From Salegentibacter salarius (GTDB lineage Bacteria; Bacteroidota; Bacteroidia; Flavobacteriales; Flavobacteriaceae), in the NCBI RefSeq assembly GCF_900168265.1, contig NZ_FVZF01000015.1, positions 18,931 to 82,930 of the forward strand: a stretch of DNA of 64,000 nucleotides, given 5' to 3'. The notes under the pieces were generated by a model. That model searched no databases. It saw nothing but the letters and a program-made list of their open reading frames with translations, and had not been told where the DNA came from. Position 1 is the first letter of the stretch. Each line of letters starts with the position of its first letter. This document shows, piece by piece, positions 9,349-18,059 of this stretch. The position numbers and the translations under genes were made by a program.

Positions 9349-11871
9349 TTACATTTCGTCGCCAAAAAAGATAGCATTCATCAACAATTTATTAGTGCCG
9401 TACCAAAAAGCCCTGAAATTAGTATTATCGGTAAATAGAATTACATTACCGCGTCCCATTCCAGTATGTTTAAATGGTACTGTACCTGCAATAGCTTCTA
9501 ACCTGGGAGCGCTAATGTAACCACTCAGTAAAGGGGTTTCGGTATATTGGATTGGGTTGTTATAGCTTTGTTCATCGGCTTCTACAAAAATTGTAGTGTT
9601 TCTAAACAAGGCAAGTTTATCATTGCTGTAACCAAAGTTTACCGGGTGTGAGCGATCTATATTTGCTTCAAAGATAGCGCCTCCAATACCCTGGGCGCCT
9701 CTAAAATCTCTTCGTTCTTCAAAACTAATATTTTCGGCTACCAGGCTATCTTTTTTAATTTCCAGATCCATAAAATCTTCTTTTTCAAAAAAGCGTGCTG
9801 CATTGCGATAACCAATTAAAGTTCCGCCTTCACGAACCCATTCTTTAAGTTTTTCTATATCACTTTTTTCTAAAGCACTACCCCAGGAGTTTGGCAGAAT
9901 AATATCGGTATATCGGCTTAGATCTGCGCGAGAAAACCTTCTTGTGTCCAATTTTGTAATTTTCATATTATAACGCTGGTCAAATAAGTGCCATATCTCT
10001 CCGGCATCGTAGGGCGTGATTCCATCGCCAACAATTAAAGCTACTTTTGCAGGTTCAAGTGCTTTAAACTGGTTACTTCCAAGGTTTACGCCCTGGGTTA
10101 ATCCTGTGTTTATTGCCTCAATTTGCACATTAGATTTTTCAGAGACTTTTTGCAGAAATTCATACATTTTATCTGAATCTAATTTTTGATTTTGAACCGG
10201 GATTAGAATTGTTCCATAATCATATTCTGAATTCGCTAAAGTAAAAGGCTGCATGCCTACTTTTGTACGAAGTCCTTTTTCCAGGATCATATTTAAAGCT
10301 TTGGGCGAATAGTAATCGTGCCATTGCATAACATAAGCATAGCTGCTTTTTTCCAGGGGCTGGATTTCCGGTTTTGAGAGCTTTTCTATTTTCTCTCCGG
10401 CATCCTTTATTTTAATATCTTCAGCAAAATCCAGGTTGAAGGCTAGCGGAAGCGTCCAGGCCGAAACATCGTAGAATAAACTGTCTTCAAATTCGGTGCG
10501 GCGTTCAAACATCGCTTTTACAAGCCTGTGTTGCCGTTGATCTTTAGAAACTACATAAGCCGAATTCTTTCTAAAAGTTTCGCCTTTGGTTTTTAAATCC
10601 TCTTCTAATTTGTGTATCTCTACTTTGTGTTTCTTAAGTATTTTTGCCAGTTCATAAGCTGCCGAAGCATCTTTGTCACTTCCAAAAACATAGGCGCCAT
10701 TTTCAGCTGAATTGCGAGCATTTTTATAGAAATTACGCTGATAGTTCAGGATTTCTTTCCGCATATTTTTAGCGGCTTCTAAGGTTGAAAGCGCTGCCGT
10801 AAACTGGTTTCTAATGGTAAATGGAAAGGTTAAAACACCATTATCGGTTTCCTGGGCGTGGCCTCGTGAACTTCCCTGTTCAAAAAGAATTCCTATACTT
10901 CCGTTAATATCGGGGAAAGTAGAACCTTTTCCGTAATAAAAATCGTCGTAGTTTTCTTCGGTATAATAAAAGGAGCCTAGTTGGTCAAAAGCTTCAGCGT
11001 GGTAAGTGCCTATTTCTTTGGTAAGTTCCTGGTTAAGATCTGGAGTTAACGGATGCGTTCTTGAAGGAATTCCCGGCTGGAAGAAAAAGCTGGAATTAGA
11101 GCCCATCTCGTGATGATCTGTCAAAATATTCGGCATCCATTTATGAAAAGTTTCAATGCGAGCCTGGGATTCTGGTAGCTGTACAGGCAGCCAGTCGCGG
11201 TTCATATCAAACCAATAATGATTAGTTCTGCCGCCTGGCCAAACTTCGCTGTATTCCCGGTCTTGTGGATCGGGATTTATATTTTCGCTTTTATTGGTGT
11301 TGGCCCAATACGCAAAACGCTGTAAACCATCGGGGTTAAAGACAGGATCAAAAAGAATTATAGTATTTTCTAATAATTCATGTATTTCTTCACCTTCAGC
11401 AGCAGCCAGGTAATAAGCAGCTAAAAGTGCGGCGTTAGAGCCGCTGGCTTCGTTTCCATGAATAGAAAATCCCTGGTTTACCACAATAGGCATTTCCTCT
11501 ACATTTAAGGAAGAGGCATTCTCCTGGGTTAATGCAAGGTGATTTTTGCGAATTTCCTCTAAATTCTCGTGGTTTTCTTCTGAAGTAATAGTGAGTAAAA
11601 TAAGTGGACGCCCCTCATAGGTTTCCCCGCGGTTTTCAATACTTATTCTTGGCGAAACCCTGGCGAGTTCCCGCATATAATTTAAAAGTAGATCGTGGGT
11701 AACGTGCCATTCTCCCGGGATATAACCAATAACATCCTGGGGTTTGGGAATTTCTTCGTTATAGCTTACATCTTGAGGCAGGTAATATTCAAGACTAAGA
11801 TCTTCAAATTCTTGCTGAGCAATTGAGTTAAAACAAATACAGAAAATTAGAAAAGGTAGAAGTTTTTGCAT
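9349..11871 (-). CDS. Secreted M14-family zinc carboxypeptidase
   Basis: An 840-residue protein with a signal peptide (LLPFLIFCICFNSIAQ). The M14 domain holds the zinc motif H138-G-N-E141 in GFSIHGNEASG, the segment FNPDGLQR, and the downstream ligand-bearing DHHEMGSNSSFFF. The Glu-bearing segment GILFEQGSSRG is the likely catalytic one. The C-terminal third includes a glutamine-amidotransferase-like fold (VALIVGDGITPYDAGEIWHL, ILPNSWGSALEKSD), an arrangement common in Bacteroidota M14 peptidases of ~830 residues. It probably trims peptides in the periplasm or outside the cell. It is monocistronic, behind a terminator at 11902-11932. Confidence 0.9.
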   Translation of the reverse strand: MQKLLPFLIFCICFNSIAQQEFEDLSLEYYLPQDVSYNEEIPKPQDVIGYIPGEWHVTHDLLLNYMRELARVSPRISIENRGETYEGRPLILLTITSEENHENLEEIRKNHLALTQENASSLNVEEMPIVVNQGFSIHGNEASGSNAALLAAYYLAAAEGEEIHELLENTIILFDPVFNPDGLQRFAYWANTNKSENINPDPQDREYSEVWPGGRTNHYWFDMNRDWLPVQLPESQARIETFHKWMPNILTDHHEMGSNSSFFFQPGIPSRTHPLTPDLNQELTKEIGTYHAEAFDQLGSFYYTEENYDDFYYGKGSTFPDINGSIGILFEQGSSRGHAQETDNGVLTFPFTIRNQFTAALSTLEAAKNMRKEILNYQRNFYKNARNSAENGAYVFGSDKDASAAYELAKILKKHKVEIHKLEEDLKTKGETFRKNSAYVVSKDQRQHRLVKAMFERRTEFEDSLFYDVSAWTLPLAFNLDFAEDIKIKDAGEKIEKLSKPEIQPLEKSSYAYVMQWHDYYSPKALNMILEKGLRTKVGMQPFTLANSEYDYGTILIPVQNQKLDSDKMYEFLQKVSEKSNVQIEAINTGLTQGVNLGSNQFKALEPAKVALIVGDGITPYDAGEIWHLFDQRYNMKITKLDTRRFSRADLSRYTDIILPNSWGSALEKSDIEKLKEWVREGGTLIGYRNAARFFEKEDFMDLEIKKDSLVAENISFEERRDFRGAQGIGGAIFEANIDRSHPVNFGYSNDKLALFRNTTIFVEADEQSYNNPIQYTETPLLSGYISAPRLEAIAGTVPFKHTGMGRGNVILFTDNTNFRAFWYGTNKLLMNAIFFGDEM

Positions 11872-11901
11872 GTGGTTTTTTATTTGGGATATAAATATAA
11901 A

Positions 11902-11932
11902 AAAACCGTCCTGAATATCTCGGGACGGTTTT
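11902..11932 (-). terminator. Terminator after the PUR-domain gene
   Basis: A 10-bp perfect stem (AAAACCGTCC / GGACGGTTTT) with an 11-nt loop and T-rich flanks on both strands. It lies between the stop of the minus-strand PUR-domain gene and the start of the peptidase gene. Confidence 0.85.
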
Positions 11933-11953
11933 GTATAATCTTGAAGCTAAAAT

Positions 11954-12334
11954 TTAAATGTCGTCAAAACTCACATCGGTAAACTTCTCTGGCGAAGCGC
12001 CCTGTGCGACTCCATTTTCAGAAGTTTCATATTCCTTTTTGAAATCTTTCTGGTGACGTTCACTAATTACTTCTTCTCCTTTTTCATTGAGGATAAAATC
12101 TGTCATTTCTTGCAGAATTTCATTGAAGCCTGCAAAATCCTCTTTGTAAAGGTAGATCTTGTGTTTTTTGTAGAAGAAAGAACCATCGTCGTTGGTAAAC
12201 TTTTTGCTTTCAGTAATAGTTAGGTAGTAATCGTCAGCACGAGTTGCTCTAACATCAAAAAAGTAAGTCCTTCTTCCGGCTCTCAGCACTTTAGAGAATA
12301 TTTCTTCTTTCTCCATCATTCCCTTGTCGCTCAT
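11954..12334 (-). CDS. DUF3276 / PUR-domain nucleic-acid-binding protein
   Basis: 126 residues containing a PUR-alpha-like repeat: EEIFSKVLRAGRRTYFFDVRA, then DDYYLTITESKK, then KHKIYLYKEDFAGFNEILQEM. This is the bacterial PUR (DUF3276) family, whose members bind single-stranded DNA or RNA. The C-terminus is acidic and ends FTDVSFDDI. The protein should be a small cytosolic RNA/DNA-binding dimer. It is a single gene with a terminator. Confidence 0.88.
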   Translation of the reverse strand: MSDKGMMEKEEIFSKVLRAGRRTYFFDVRATRADDYYLTITESKKFTNDDGSFFYKKHKIYLYKEDFAGFNEILQEMTDFILNEKGEEVISERHQKDFKKEYETSENGVAQGASPEKFTDVSFDDI

Positions 12335-12409
12335 AAAATAGATTCTTTAAATATTTTGGTTTAGTACTGCTCAAAAATCTAAAAATTTTTAACATCTAGC
12401 AAAAAATTT

Positions 12410-14167
12410 TCACATTTCTTTTTCATTTAACTGTTTTGCGTACAATTCTTTGTAATAGCCTTGCTGGTTTAATAATTGGGAATGAGTGCCTTGTTGTACA
12501 ATGGCGCCGTCTTCCAGGATAATTATTTTATCGGCATTTTTTGCTGAAGAAATTCTATGGCTTACAATTATAGTTGTTTTCTCTTTTGAAATTTTAAAGA
12601 GGTTATTTAGAATTTCCTCTTCTGTTTCGGTATCTACGGCTGAAAGGCAATCATCAAACAATAAGATCTTAGGATCGTGAATAATAGCACGAGCAATAGA
12701 AACCCTTTGTTTTTGTCCGCCGGAAAGTGTTATTCCACGCTCTCCCAGAACGGTATCATAACCTTTGCTGAAGCCAATGATGTTTTTATGTACTGAAGCA
12801 TTTTTAGCGGCTTCAAATATCTCATCATCGCTGGCACTGGTTTTCCCGAATTTGATATTGCTTTTAATAGAATCACTAAATAAAAATGCATCCTGCGGAA
12901 CGTAACCAATGCTATTTCTTAAACTATCTAGATTAAGGTTTTCAATATTTCTATCGTCTATACTAATTTCTCCGCTTTGCACATCATATAACCTTCCTAT
13001 AAGTTCCAGGATGGTAGATTTCCCTGCACCTGTTTTTCCAATTATTGCCAGCGTTTCCCCGCTCTGAACTTCAAAAGAAACATTTTTAAGGGCAGTGATG
13101 TTTGTATCATCATAGGTGAAGCTTACATTTTTAAAGGCAATGCTACCGTGAATTTCATCTGGTGTCTCCTTTTTATTGGTTATTTCGGGCTTTTCCTTTA
13201 AGAATTCGTTGATGCGCTCTTGGGAAGCTTCAGCTTGTTGCACTAAAGAAGTTACCCAACCAATAGAGGCGATGGGCCAGGTAAGCATATTTACATACAG
13301 AAGAAACTCTACAATAACCCCAATATTTTCAATTTCGCCACTTATATATTGATTACCACCAACGTAAATCACCAACACATTGCTAATCCCGATTAGCAAA
13401 ACCATAAGCGGAAAAAAGAACGCCTGTACTTTAACGAGGTCTATGTTTTTATCGCGACTTCCATTAGCGAGATCCACAAAATTATGGTTGATCTGCTTTT
13501 CCATTCCGTAGGATTTTATCACAGCGATTCCGCTAAAACTTTCCTGTGTAAAAGTGTTAAGCCGAGAAAGATATTGCTGCACTACAGTACTGCGTTTATG
13601 AATGGCAACACTAATTTTATAGATAGAAAATGCTAAAACCGGAAGTGGAGCAACCGTATACAAAGTGAGTTCTGGCGCTGCCTGAACCATAAAAATTAAA
13701 ACAACAACGGTAGAAGTAAAGGTAGTTACCGTATACATAATTGCCGGCCCAAGGTACATTCTTACTTTACTAACATCTTCGCTAATTCTATTCATTAAAT
13801 CGCCGGTACGGTTCTTTTTATAGAAATTAAGCGAGAGTTCCTGGTAGTGTTTATAGATCTCGTTTTTAAGATCAAACTCAATATCTCTGGAAACCACAAT
13901 AAAGGTTTGGCGCATTAAAAAGGTAAGAAATGCTGCAATTAAGGTAGAGCCTATAATTAGCGCAATATTAACCGCAAGCTCGGTTTTAAGTACTTCCGTA
14001 GTACTTATTTCGCCATTTATAAATTGCTCTATCGCGTCAGTAGAATCTCCGATTAACGGAATATAATACAGCGCGAAAATACGGGCCACAATAGTAATCA
14101 CGAGACCAATTAATAGTTTCCATTTATATTTAAGGAAATATTTATTTAGGTGCTTAAGGTTTTTCAT
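12410..14167 (-). CDS. ABC exporter, fused permease and ATPase (MsbA/MdlB-like)
   Basis: A 585-residue half-transporter. Six transmembrane helices occupy residues ~15-310. The nucleotide-binding domain has Walker A (IGKTGAGKST), Q-loop (GYVPQDAFLFSD), signature LSGGQKQR, Walker B (ILLFDDCLSAVD) and the H-loop (IIVSHRISSA). In Walker B the residue after the aspartate is Asp-Cys rather than the usual Glu, so the catalytic-base position is DDC, suggesting that this subunit may be a degenerate site as in heterodimeric exporters. No partner half-transporter is adjacent. The substrate cannot be deduced; lipid or drug export is typical. Confidence 0.9.
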   Translation of the reverse strand: MKNLKHLNKYFLKYKWKLLIGLVITIVARIFALYYIPLIGDSTDAIEQFINGEISTTEVLKTELAVNIALIIGSTLIAAFLTFLMRQTFIVVSRDIEFDLKNEIYKHYQELSLNFYKKNRTGDLMNRISEDVSKVRMYLGPAIMYTVTTFTSTVVVLIFMVQAAPELTLYTVAPLPVLAFSIYKISVAIHKRSTVVQQYLSRLNTFTQESFSGIAVIKSYGMEKQINHNFVDLANGSRDKNIDLVKVQAFFFPLMVLLIGISNVLVIYVGGNQYISGEIENIGVIVEFLLYVNMLTWPIASIGWVTSLVQQAEASQERINEFLKEKPEITNKKETPDEIHGSIAFKNVSFTYDDTNITALKNVSFEVQSGETLAIIGKTGAGKSTILELIGRLYDVQSGEISIDDRNIENLNLDSLRNSIGYVPQDAFLFSDSIKSNIKFGKTSASDDEIFEAAKNASVHKNIIGFSKGYDTVLGERGITLSGGQKQRVSIARAIIHDPKILLFDDCLSAVDTETEEEILNNLFKISKEKTTIIVSHRISSAKNADKIIILEDGAIVQQGTHSQLLNQQGYYKELYAKQLNEKEM

Positions 14168-14244
14168 TTAAGGGTAAAAAAAGCTAAATTTTGAGGATAT
14201 GTTATTTTAACACGTTTTAAAAACCTCTTTGTTGAAATATTCTT

Positions 14245-14252
14245 TATTTTTG
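14245..14252 (+). promoter_or_regulatory. -7 element for leucine dehydrogenase
   Basis: TATTTTTG fits TAnnTTTG and lies 53 bp before the start codon at 14306. No well-spaced TTG was found for the -33 element. Confidence 0.5.
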
Positions 14253-14305
14253 CACAGTGATTTTCAGAAAAAATGAAAACGCTAATTTATAAAACGTAAC
14301 AAGTT

Positions 14306-15409
14306 ATGCAAGTTGATGTTCTAAATGCAAATGAACTAAAAAAGTCTGCACCAGTATTTGGTCAGCTCTCTTTTGATAACCACGAGCAAGTAGTTTTTTG
14401 CAACGACAAAGATACAGGTTTAAAGGCAATTATTGGTATCCATAACACGGTTTTAGGACCAGCACTTGGAGGTACCAGAATGTGGAACTACAGTACCGAA
14501 TGGGAAGCGTTAAATGATGTTTTACGTCTTTCTCGCGGGATGACTTTTAAAAGTGCAATTACAGGACTTAATCTTGGTGGCGGTAAAGCTGTTATTATTG
14601 GCGACGCTAAAACACAAAAAACTCCAGAACTAATGAAGAGCTTTGGACGTTTTGTAGATTCGCTTAGCGGAAAATATATCACTGCTGAAGATGTAGGAAT
14701 GGAAACTGCCGATATGGACACTGTACGTGAAGTTACTAAATACGTAACCGGTATTTCTGAAGATAAAGGTGGTGCCGGTAATCCGTCTCCAATTACAGCC
14801 TATGGTGTTTTTATGGGCCTAAAAGCCGCTGCAAAACATAAATTTGGAAGTGACGATCTAGAAGGAAGAACCGTATTGGTTCAGGGGATTGGACACGTTG
14901 GTGAAACCCTGGTAGAGCATTTAACCCAGGATGGTGCAAAAGTTTATATCAGCGATATTAACGAAGAAAGACTTGAAGCAGTAAGAGATAAGTACGGAGC
15001 TATAATTTTTGAAGGTTCTGATGTGTATGGTGCCGAAGTAGATATTTATGCACCTTGCGCTCTTGGAGCAACCATTAACGATGAAACTGTAAAGCGCATT
15101 AAAGCTAAAGTAATCGCCGGTGCCGCAAACAACCAGTTAGCCGATGAACTTACTCACGGAAAAATTCTTAGAGAAAGAGGGATTGTTTACGCTCCAGATT
15201 TCTTAATTAATGCCGGCGGAATTATAAATGTTTACGCTGAACTTGAGAATTACGATAAGAAGGAAATTATGCGTAAAACAGAAAATATTTACAATACAAC
15301 ATTAGAAATTCTAAGCAAAGCAGATAAAGATGATATGACCTCACACTTTGCTGCACTTAAAATTGCACAGCAACGAATTGATGATAGAAAAAATCAGAAT
15401 TTGAAGTAG
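14306..15409 (+). CDS. ldh: Leucine (Glu/Leu/Phe/Val-type) dehydrogenase
   Basis: A 367-residue NAD-dependent amino-acid dehydrogenase. The catalytic lysine is in LNLGGGKAVIIG, the substrate-binding region includes LGPALGGTRMW, and the Rossmann fold is VLVQGIGHVGETLVEHL. PDFLINAGGIINVYAE is the typical C-terminal signature. Length and motifs fit the octameric leucine/phenylalanine dehydrogenase group rather than hexameric GDH. It would convert Leu/Val/Ile to 2-oxo acids plus ammonia and feed branched-chain fatty acid synthesis. It is closed by a hairpin that overlaps the nusB promoter region. Confidence 0.92.
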   Translation: MQVDVLNANELKKSAPVFGQLSFDNHEQVVFCNDKDTGLKAIIGIHNTVLGPALGGTRMWNYSTEWEALNDVLRLSRGMTFKSAITGLNLGGGKAVIIGDAKTQKTPELMKSFGRFVDSLSGKYITAEDVGMETADMDTVREVTKYVTGISEDKGGAGNPSPITAYGVFMGLKAAAKHKFGSDDLEGRTVLVQGIGHVGETLVEHLTQDGAKVYISDINEERLEAVRDKYGAIIFEGSDVYGAEVDIYAPCALGATINDETVKRIKAKVIAGAANNQLADELTHGKILRERGIVYAPDFLINAGGIINVYAELENYDKKEIMRKTENIYNTTLEILSKADKDDMTSHFAALKIAQQRIDDRKNQNLK

Positions 15410-15427
15410 TCAATTTCAAAAGTTTGG

Positions 15428-15435
15428 TATTTTTG
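15428..15435 (+). promoter_or_regulatory. -7 element upstream of nusB
   Basis: TATTTTTG matches TAnnTTTG. The expected start of transcription falls in the hairpin at 15437-15462. Confidence 0.5.
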
Positions 15436-15436
15436 C

Positions 15437-15465
15437 AAGGCGAAAGAATATTCTTTCGCCTTTTC
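15437..15465 (+). terminator. Perfect hairpin ending ldh, overlapping the nusB transcription start
   Basis: AAGGCGAAAGAA is followed directly by its reverse complement TTCTTTCGCCTT (with a central TATT making the loop), then TTTTCT. It serves as a terminator 28 bp past the ldh stop. It would also be the 5' end of the nusB mRNA if the -7 element at 15428 is used. Confidence 0.75.
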
Positions 15466-15491
15466 TAATTCTAAAAAGTTCTTTTACACTT

Positions 15492-16436
15492 ATGTTGACA
15501 AGAAGACATATTCGGGTTAAAGTAATGCAGTCACTTTACGCCTTTAACCAAAGCCAAAACGACAACCTGGGAACCGAGGAAAAATTCCTGCTTAAGAGTA
15601 TGGAAGAGATGTACGATCTTTTTCTGGTTCAATTAAGCCTAATTGAAGAGTTGAAAGGCCAGGCCGAAAACTTTTTAGAAAAATCTCAACAAAAGCACCT
15701 TGCTACCAGCGAGGAAAAAGATCCCAACAAAAAATTTATTTCCAATGCTATTTTTGAGATTTTCAAAAATAACGAGAGTTTACAGGATGCCCTGGAATCA
15801 AGAAAAATAACCCATTGGAAAAGGGATGATGATTATGTGCAGATTATCTGGGAAGCATTAAAGAAAAGCGATATCTATGAAAATTATATGGAAACTCGCG
15901 AATCCAGTTTCAAGGAAGATAAAGAGTTTATCATCGCTGTTTTTAAAGAAATTATTGCTCCTAATGAGAAGCTTTACGATTACCTGGAAGATGCAAAACT
16001 TACCTGGATAGACGATCTACCCATTGTGAATACTGCAGTTTTAAAGTTCCTTCAGAAATTAAAGCCAAATTCTGCTGAAAATATGAAGCTTGGGAATCTC
16101 TATAAAAATGATGATGACAAGGATTTTGCTAAAGAGTTATTCAGAAAAACTTATTTGAATGATGATGTATTGGCAAAAGAAATGCTGGGTAAAACCCCAA
16201 ACTGGGATAAAGACCGAATTGCAGAAATTGATATGATCCTTATGAAAATGGCGATCTGTGAATTCCTTAAATTTCCTTCAATACCGGTAAAGGTTACTAT
16301 CAACGAATACCTGGAGCTGGCAAAGGAATACAGTACTCCAAAAAGCAGTATTTTTATAAATGGAGTTTTAGATAAATTATCTAAAGAATATAAGGAGGAT
16401 AATAAGTTAAATAAAGTAGGGCGAGGCCTTATGTAA
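15492..16436 (+). CDS. nusB: Transcription antitermination factor NusB, long Bacteroidota form
   Basis: 314 residues, about twice the length of E. coli NusB. The N-terminus LTRRHIRVKVMQSLYAFNQS is the NusB start and the C-terminal RNA-binding helical bundle ends KFPSIPVKVTINEYLELAKE, YSTPKSSIFINGVLDKL. The middle (~70-190) is an insertion found in Bacteroidota. NusB with NusE (S10) binds boxA RNA to prevent early termination in rRNA operons; a boxA-like site appears in the rRNA leader of this window. It heads an apparent operon with the DUF1573 and yajC genes (gaps 48 and 3 bp). Confidence 0.93.
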   Translation: MLTRRHIRVKVMQSLYAFNQSQNDNLGTEEKFLLKSMEEMYDLFLVQLSLIEELKGQAENFLEKSQQKHLATSEEKDPNKKFISNAIFEIFKNNESLQDALESRKITHWKRDDDYVQIIWEALKKSDIYENYMETRESSFKEDKEFIIAVFKEIIAPNEKLYDYLEDAKLTWIDDLPIVNTAVLKFLQKLKPNSAENMKLGNLYKNDDDKDFAKELFRKTYLNDDVLAKEMLGKTPNWDKDRIAEIDMILMKMAICEFLKFPSIPVKVTINEYLELAKEYSTPKSSIFINGVLDKLSKEYKEDNKLNKVGRGLM

Positions 16437-16484
16437 TGAATAAAATTTCTTAATTTTAAAAATTAAATTATAAAGTTCACTATT

Positions 16485-16949
16485 ATGAAAAATGGAATCT
16501 TAATGTTAGCTGCAGTGGGGGCGCTGCTATTTACTTCTTGTAAAGATAACAACAATAACGCCTCAGAAAAAGTTAAAGCTGAAAATGTAGAAAGCGCTGC
16601 AGAACGTGATGCGCAGGCTACTGTTTATCCAAAAATGGAGTTTGAAGAATCTGAACATGATTTTGGGAATATTCCAAAAGGTGAAAATGTAGAGCATACT
16701 TTTACTTTCACCAATACCGGCCAGGCGCCATTGGTAATTACAAATGCAAGAAGTACTTGTGGTTGTACAGTACCATCTTATACTAAAGAACCAATTCAAC
16801 CGGGAGAAACTGGTGAAATGTTGGTGAAATTTAATGGTTCTGGAAACGGGCAGGTAACTAAAACAGTTACAGTAACCGCAAATACAGAAGCAGGTACAGA
16901 GCGTCTTAGAATTAAAGCCTTTGTAGAAACCGAACAAAACGCTAGTTAG
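16485..16949 (+). CDS. DUF1573-domain lipoprotein
   Basis: 154 residues: a lipoprotein signal (GALLFTSC, Cys ~19), an Asn/Glu-rich spacer, then one DUF1573 immunoglobulin-like domain. Its signature is FEESEHDFGNIPKGENVEHTF followed by TNTGQAPLVITNARSTCGCT and MLVKFNGSGNGQVTKTVTV. The conserved CGCT pair is present. The function of DUF1573 is unknown; the domain is extracytoplasmic. It is the second gene of the nusB-yajC unit, an arrangement I recall from other Flavobacteriia. Confidence 0.9.
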   Translation: MKNGILMLAAVGALLFTSCKDNNNNASEKVKAENVESAAERDAQATVYPKMEFEESEHDFGNIPKGENVEHTFTFTNTGQAPLVITNARSTCGCTVPSYTKEPIQPGETGEMLVKFNGSGNGQVTKTVTVTANTEAGTERLRIKAFVETEQNAS

Positions 16950-16952
16950 TAA

Positions 16953-17279
16953 ATGGATCAATTAACCCAGTTTGCCCCAATAATATTAATGTTTGTGGTG
17001 GTGTATTTTTTTATGATACGCCCACAAATGAAGAAAGCTAAACAAGAACGTAATTTTGCTTCCGAATTAAAACGCGGAGATCGTGTGGTAACCAAAAGTG
17101 GTATGCACGGAAAAATCGTTGACTTTAGCGAAAAGAATAATGCGGTAATTATAGAAACCGGAGCAGGAAAAATAACTTTTGATCGTTCTTCCATTTCTAT
17201 GGAAATGAGTAAAAAACTCAACGAACCGGCCAAGCCAGAAAAAGAAAGTAAGGCAAAAGCCATTAAAGAAAAGAAATAA
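16953..17279 (+). CDS. yajC: Preprotein translocase accessory subunit YajC
   Basis: 108 residues with one N-terminal transmembrane helix (FAPIILMFVVVYFFMIRPQ). The canonical YajC motif FMIRPQMKKAKQ follows, then a small beta domain (LKRGDRVVTKSGMHGKIVDF), and a Lys/Glu-rich tail. It associates with SecDF in the inner membrane. It begins 3 bp after the DUF1573 stop. In related genomes I recall YbbR-like and coaE genes next; here the strand changes after the terminator, so they must be elsewhere. Confidence 0.95.
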   Translation: MDQLTQFAPIILMFVVVYFFMIRPQMKKAKQERNFASELKRGDRVVTKSGMHGKIVDFSEKNNAVIIETGAGKITFDRSSISMEMSKKLNEPAKPEKESKAKAIKEKK

Positions 17280-17303
17280 TTTTTCTGCTTTAATATAGAA
17301 TCT

Positions 17304-17336
17304 AAAATCCCCAGCGCTAAGGCCTGGGGATTTTTA
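17304..17336 (+). terminator. Rho-independent terminator after yajC
   Basis: The stem AAAATCCCCAG / CTGGGGATTTTT has a loop of ~10 nt and a T-rich tail. A family-1 repeat begins 33 bp further on. Confidence 0.88.
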
Positions 17337-17368
17337 TTTTTTAGAACGCCCTTAAAGAGTTATTTCTT

Positions 17369-17431
17369 ACGTCAACCTGAACTTGTTTCAGGTTCTAATA
17401 TCATAGATTCTGAAACAAGTTCAGAATGACG
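17369..17431. repeat. Structured intergenic repeat, family 1 (copy 2)
   Basis: The left hairpin is CAACCTGAA-CTTG-TTTCAGGTTC; the right hairpin is GATTCTGAA-ACAAG-TTCAGAATGAC. The halves use different but internally complementary dinucleotides (AC/GT and TT/AA). It lies between the convergent yajC and YdeI-like genes. Confidence 0.9.
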
Positions 17432-17441
17432 GCTATCTTAT

Positions 17442-18035
17442 TTAACAGCTCTTATACTTATCGTGAAGTCCTTGGCCCTTATTGATCATTGGTTTAATTT
17501 TCTCCAAACGGGATTGTTTTGTGGATTCTCTTTTTGCCTCGGCAATATAATCGGCGTATTCTCTTTGTTTTCCTTTTGTTAATTGCTGAAAGGATTTCTC
17601 CAAATCCTTATCTTCTTTAAAAGCAGCTTTTAATTCTGAAGGAACAACTAATTTGTTCGAAGTGACCGGTTTTATTTCTTTGCCTTCCCGCTGATTTTCA
17701 ATAGATTCGACAACGTATTTTTGAAGAATTTCAGGTTCTATTTTATCACCCTTTTCAAACCTTATTTGTCTTAGTGCTTTGGTTTTCCCTTCCTGGGCGT
17801 TGTGGAGTAAAATCGTGTTTTCTTTTAATAGAGCGCCATTAAAAAACCAAAGCGCGCAATGATTTTTAAATGCTGCTATACCTGTAACATATTTTCCTTG
17901 CAGTGCATAAACTGGTGCGCCCCATTTTATGCATTCTTCCAGTTCTGTATTTTGCATTATGGCTCTTAAAGATTCTAACTCCTTTCGCCAGGAAGGATGA
18001 GTCTCAATATATTCCTCTACAGATTTTACAGCCAT
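17442..18035 (-). CDS. YdeI/OmpD-associated, DUF1801-like protein
   Basis: 197 residues. The N-terminal ~120 residues look like DUF1801/YdhG (SVEEYIETHPSWRKELESLR, EECIKWGAPVYALQGKYVTG, CALWFFNGALLKE). The C-terminal part is a YdeI/OmpD-associated helical segment (VPSELKAAFKEDKDLEKSF, REYADYIAEAKRESTKQSR, then LEKI). Family members are cytoplasmic; one Salmonella homologue is linked to resistance to cationic peptides, but the biochemical role is not known. It lies 24 bp after pepT on the same strand and may share its transcript. Confidence 0.85.
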   Translation of the reverse strand: MAVKSVEEYIETHPSWRKELESLRAIMQNTELEECIKWGAPVYALQGKYVTGIAAFKNHCALWFFNGALLKENTILLHNAQEGKTKALRQIRFEKGDKIEPEILQKYVVESIENQREGKEIKPVTSNKLVVPSELKAAFKEDKDLEKSFQQLTKGKQREYADYIAEAKRESTKQSRLEKIKPMINKGQGLHDKYKSC

Positions 18036-18059
18036 TTTTCTGCCTATTAAATAAGCGGT

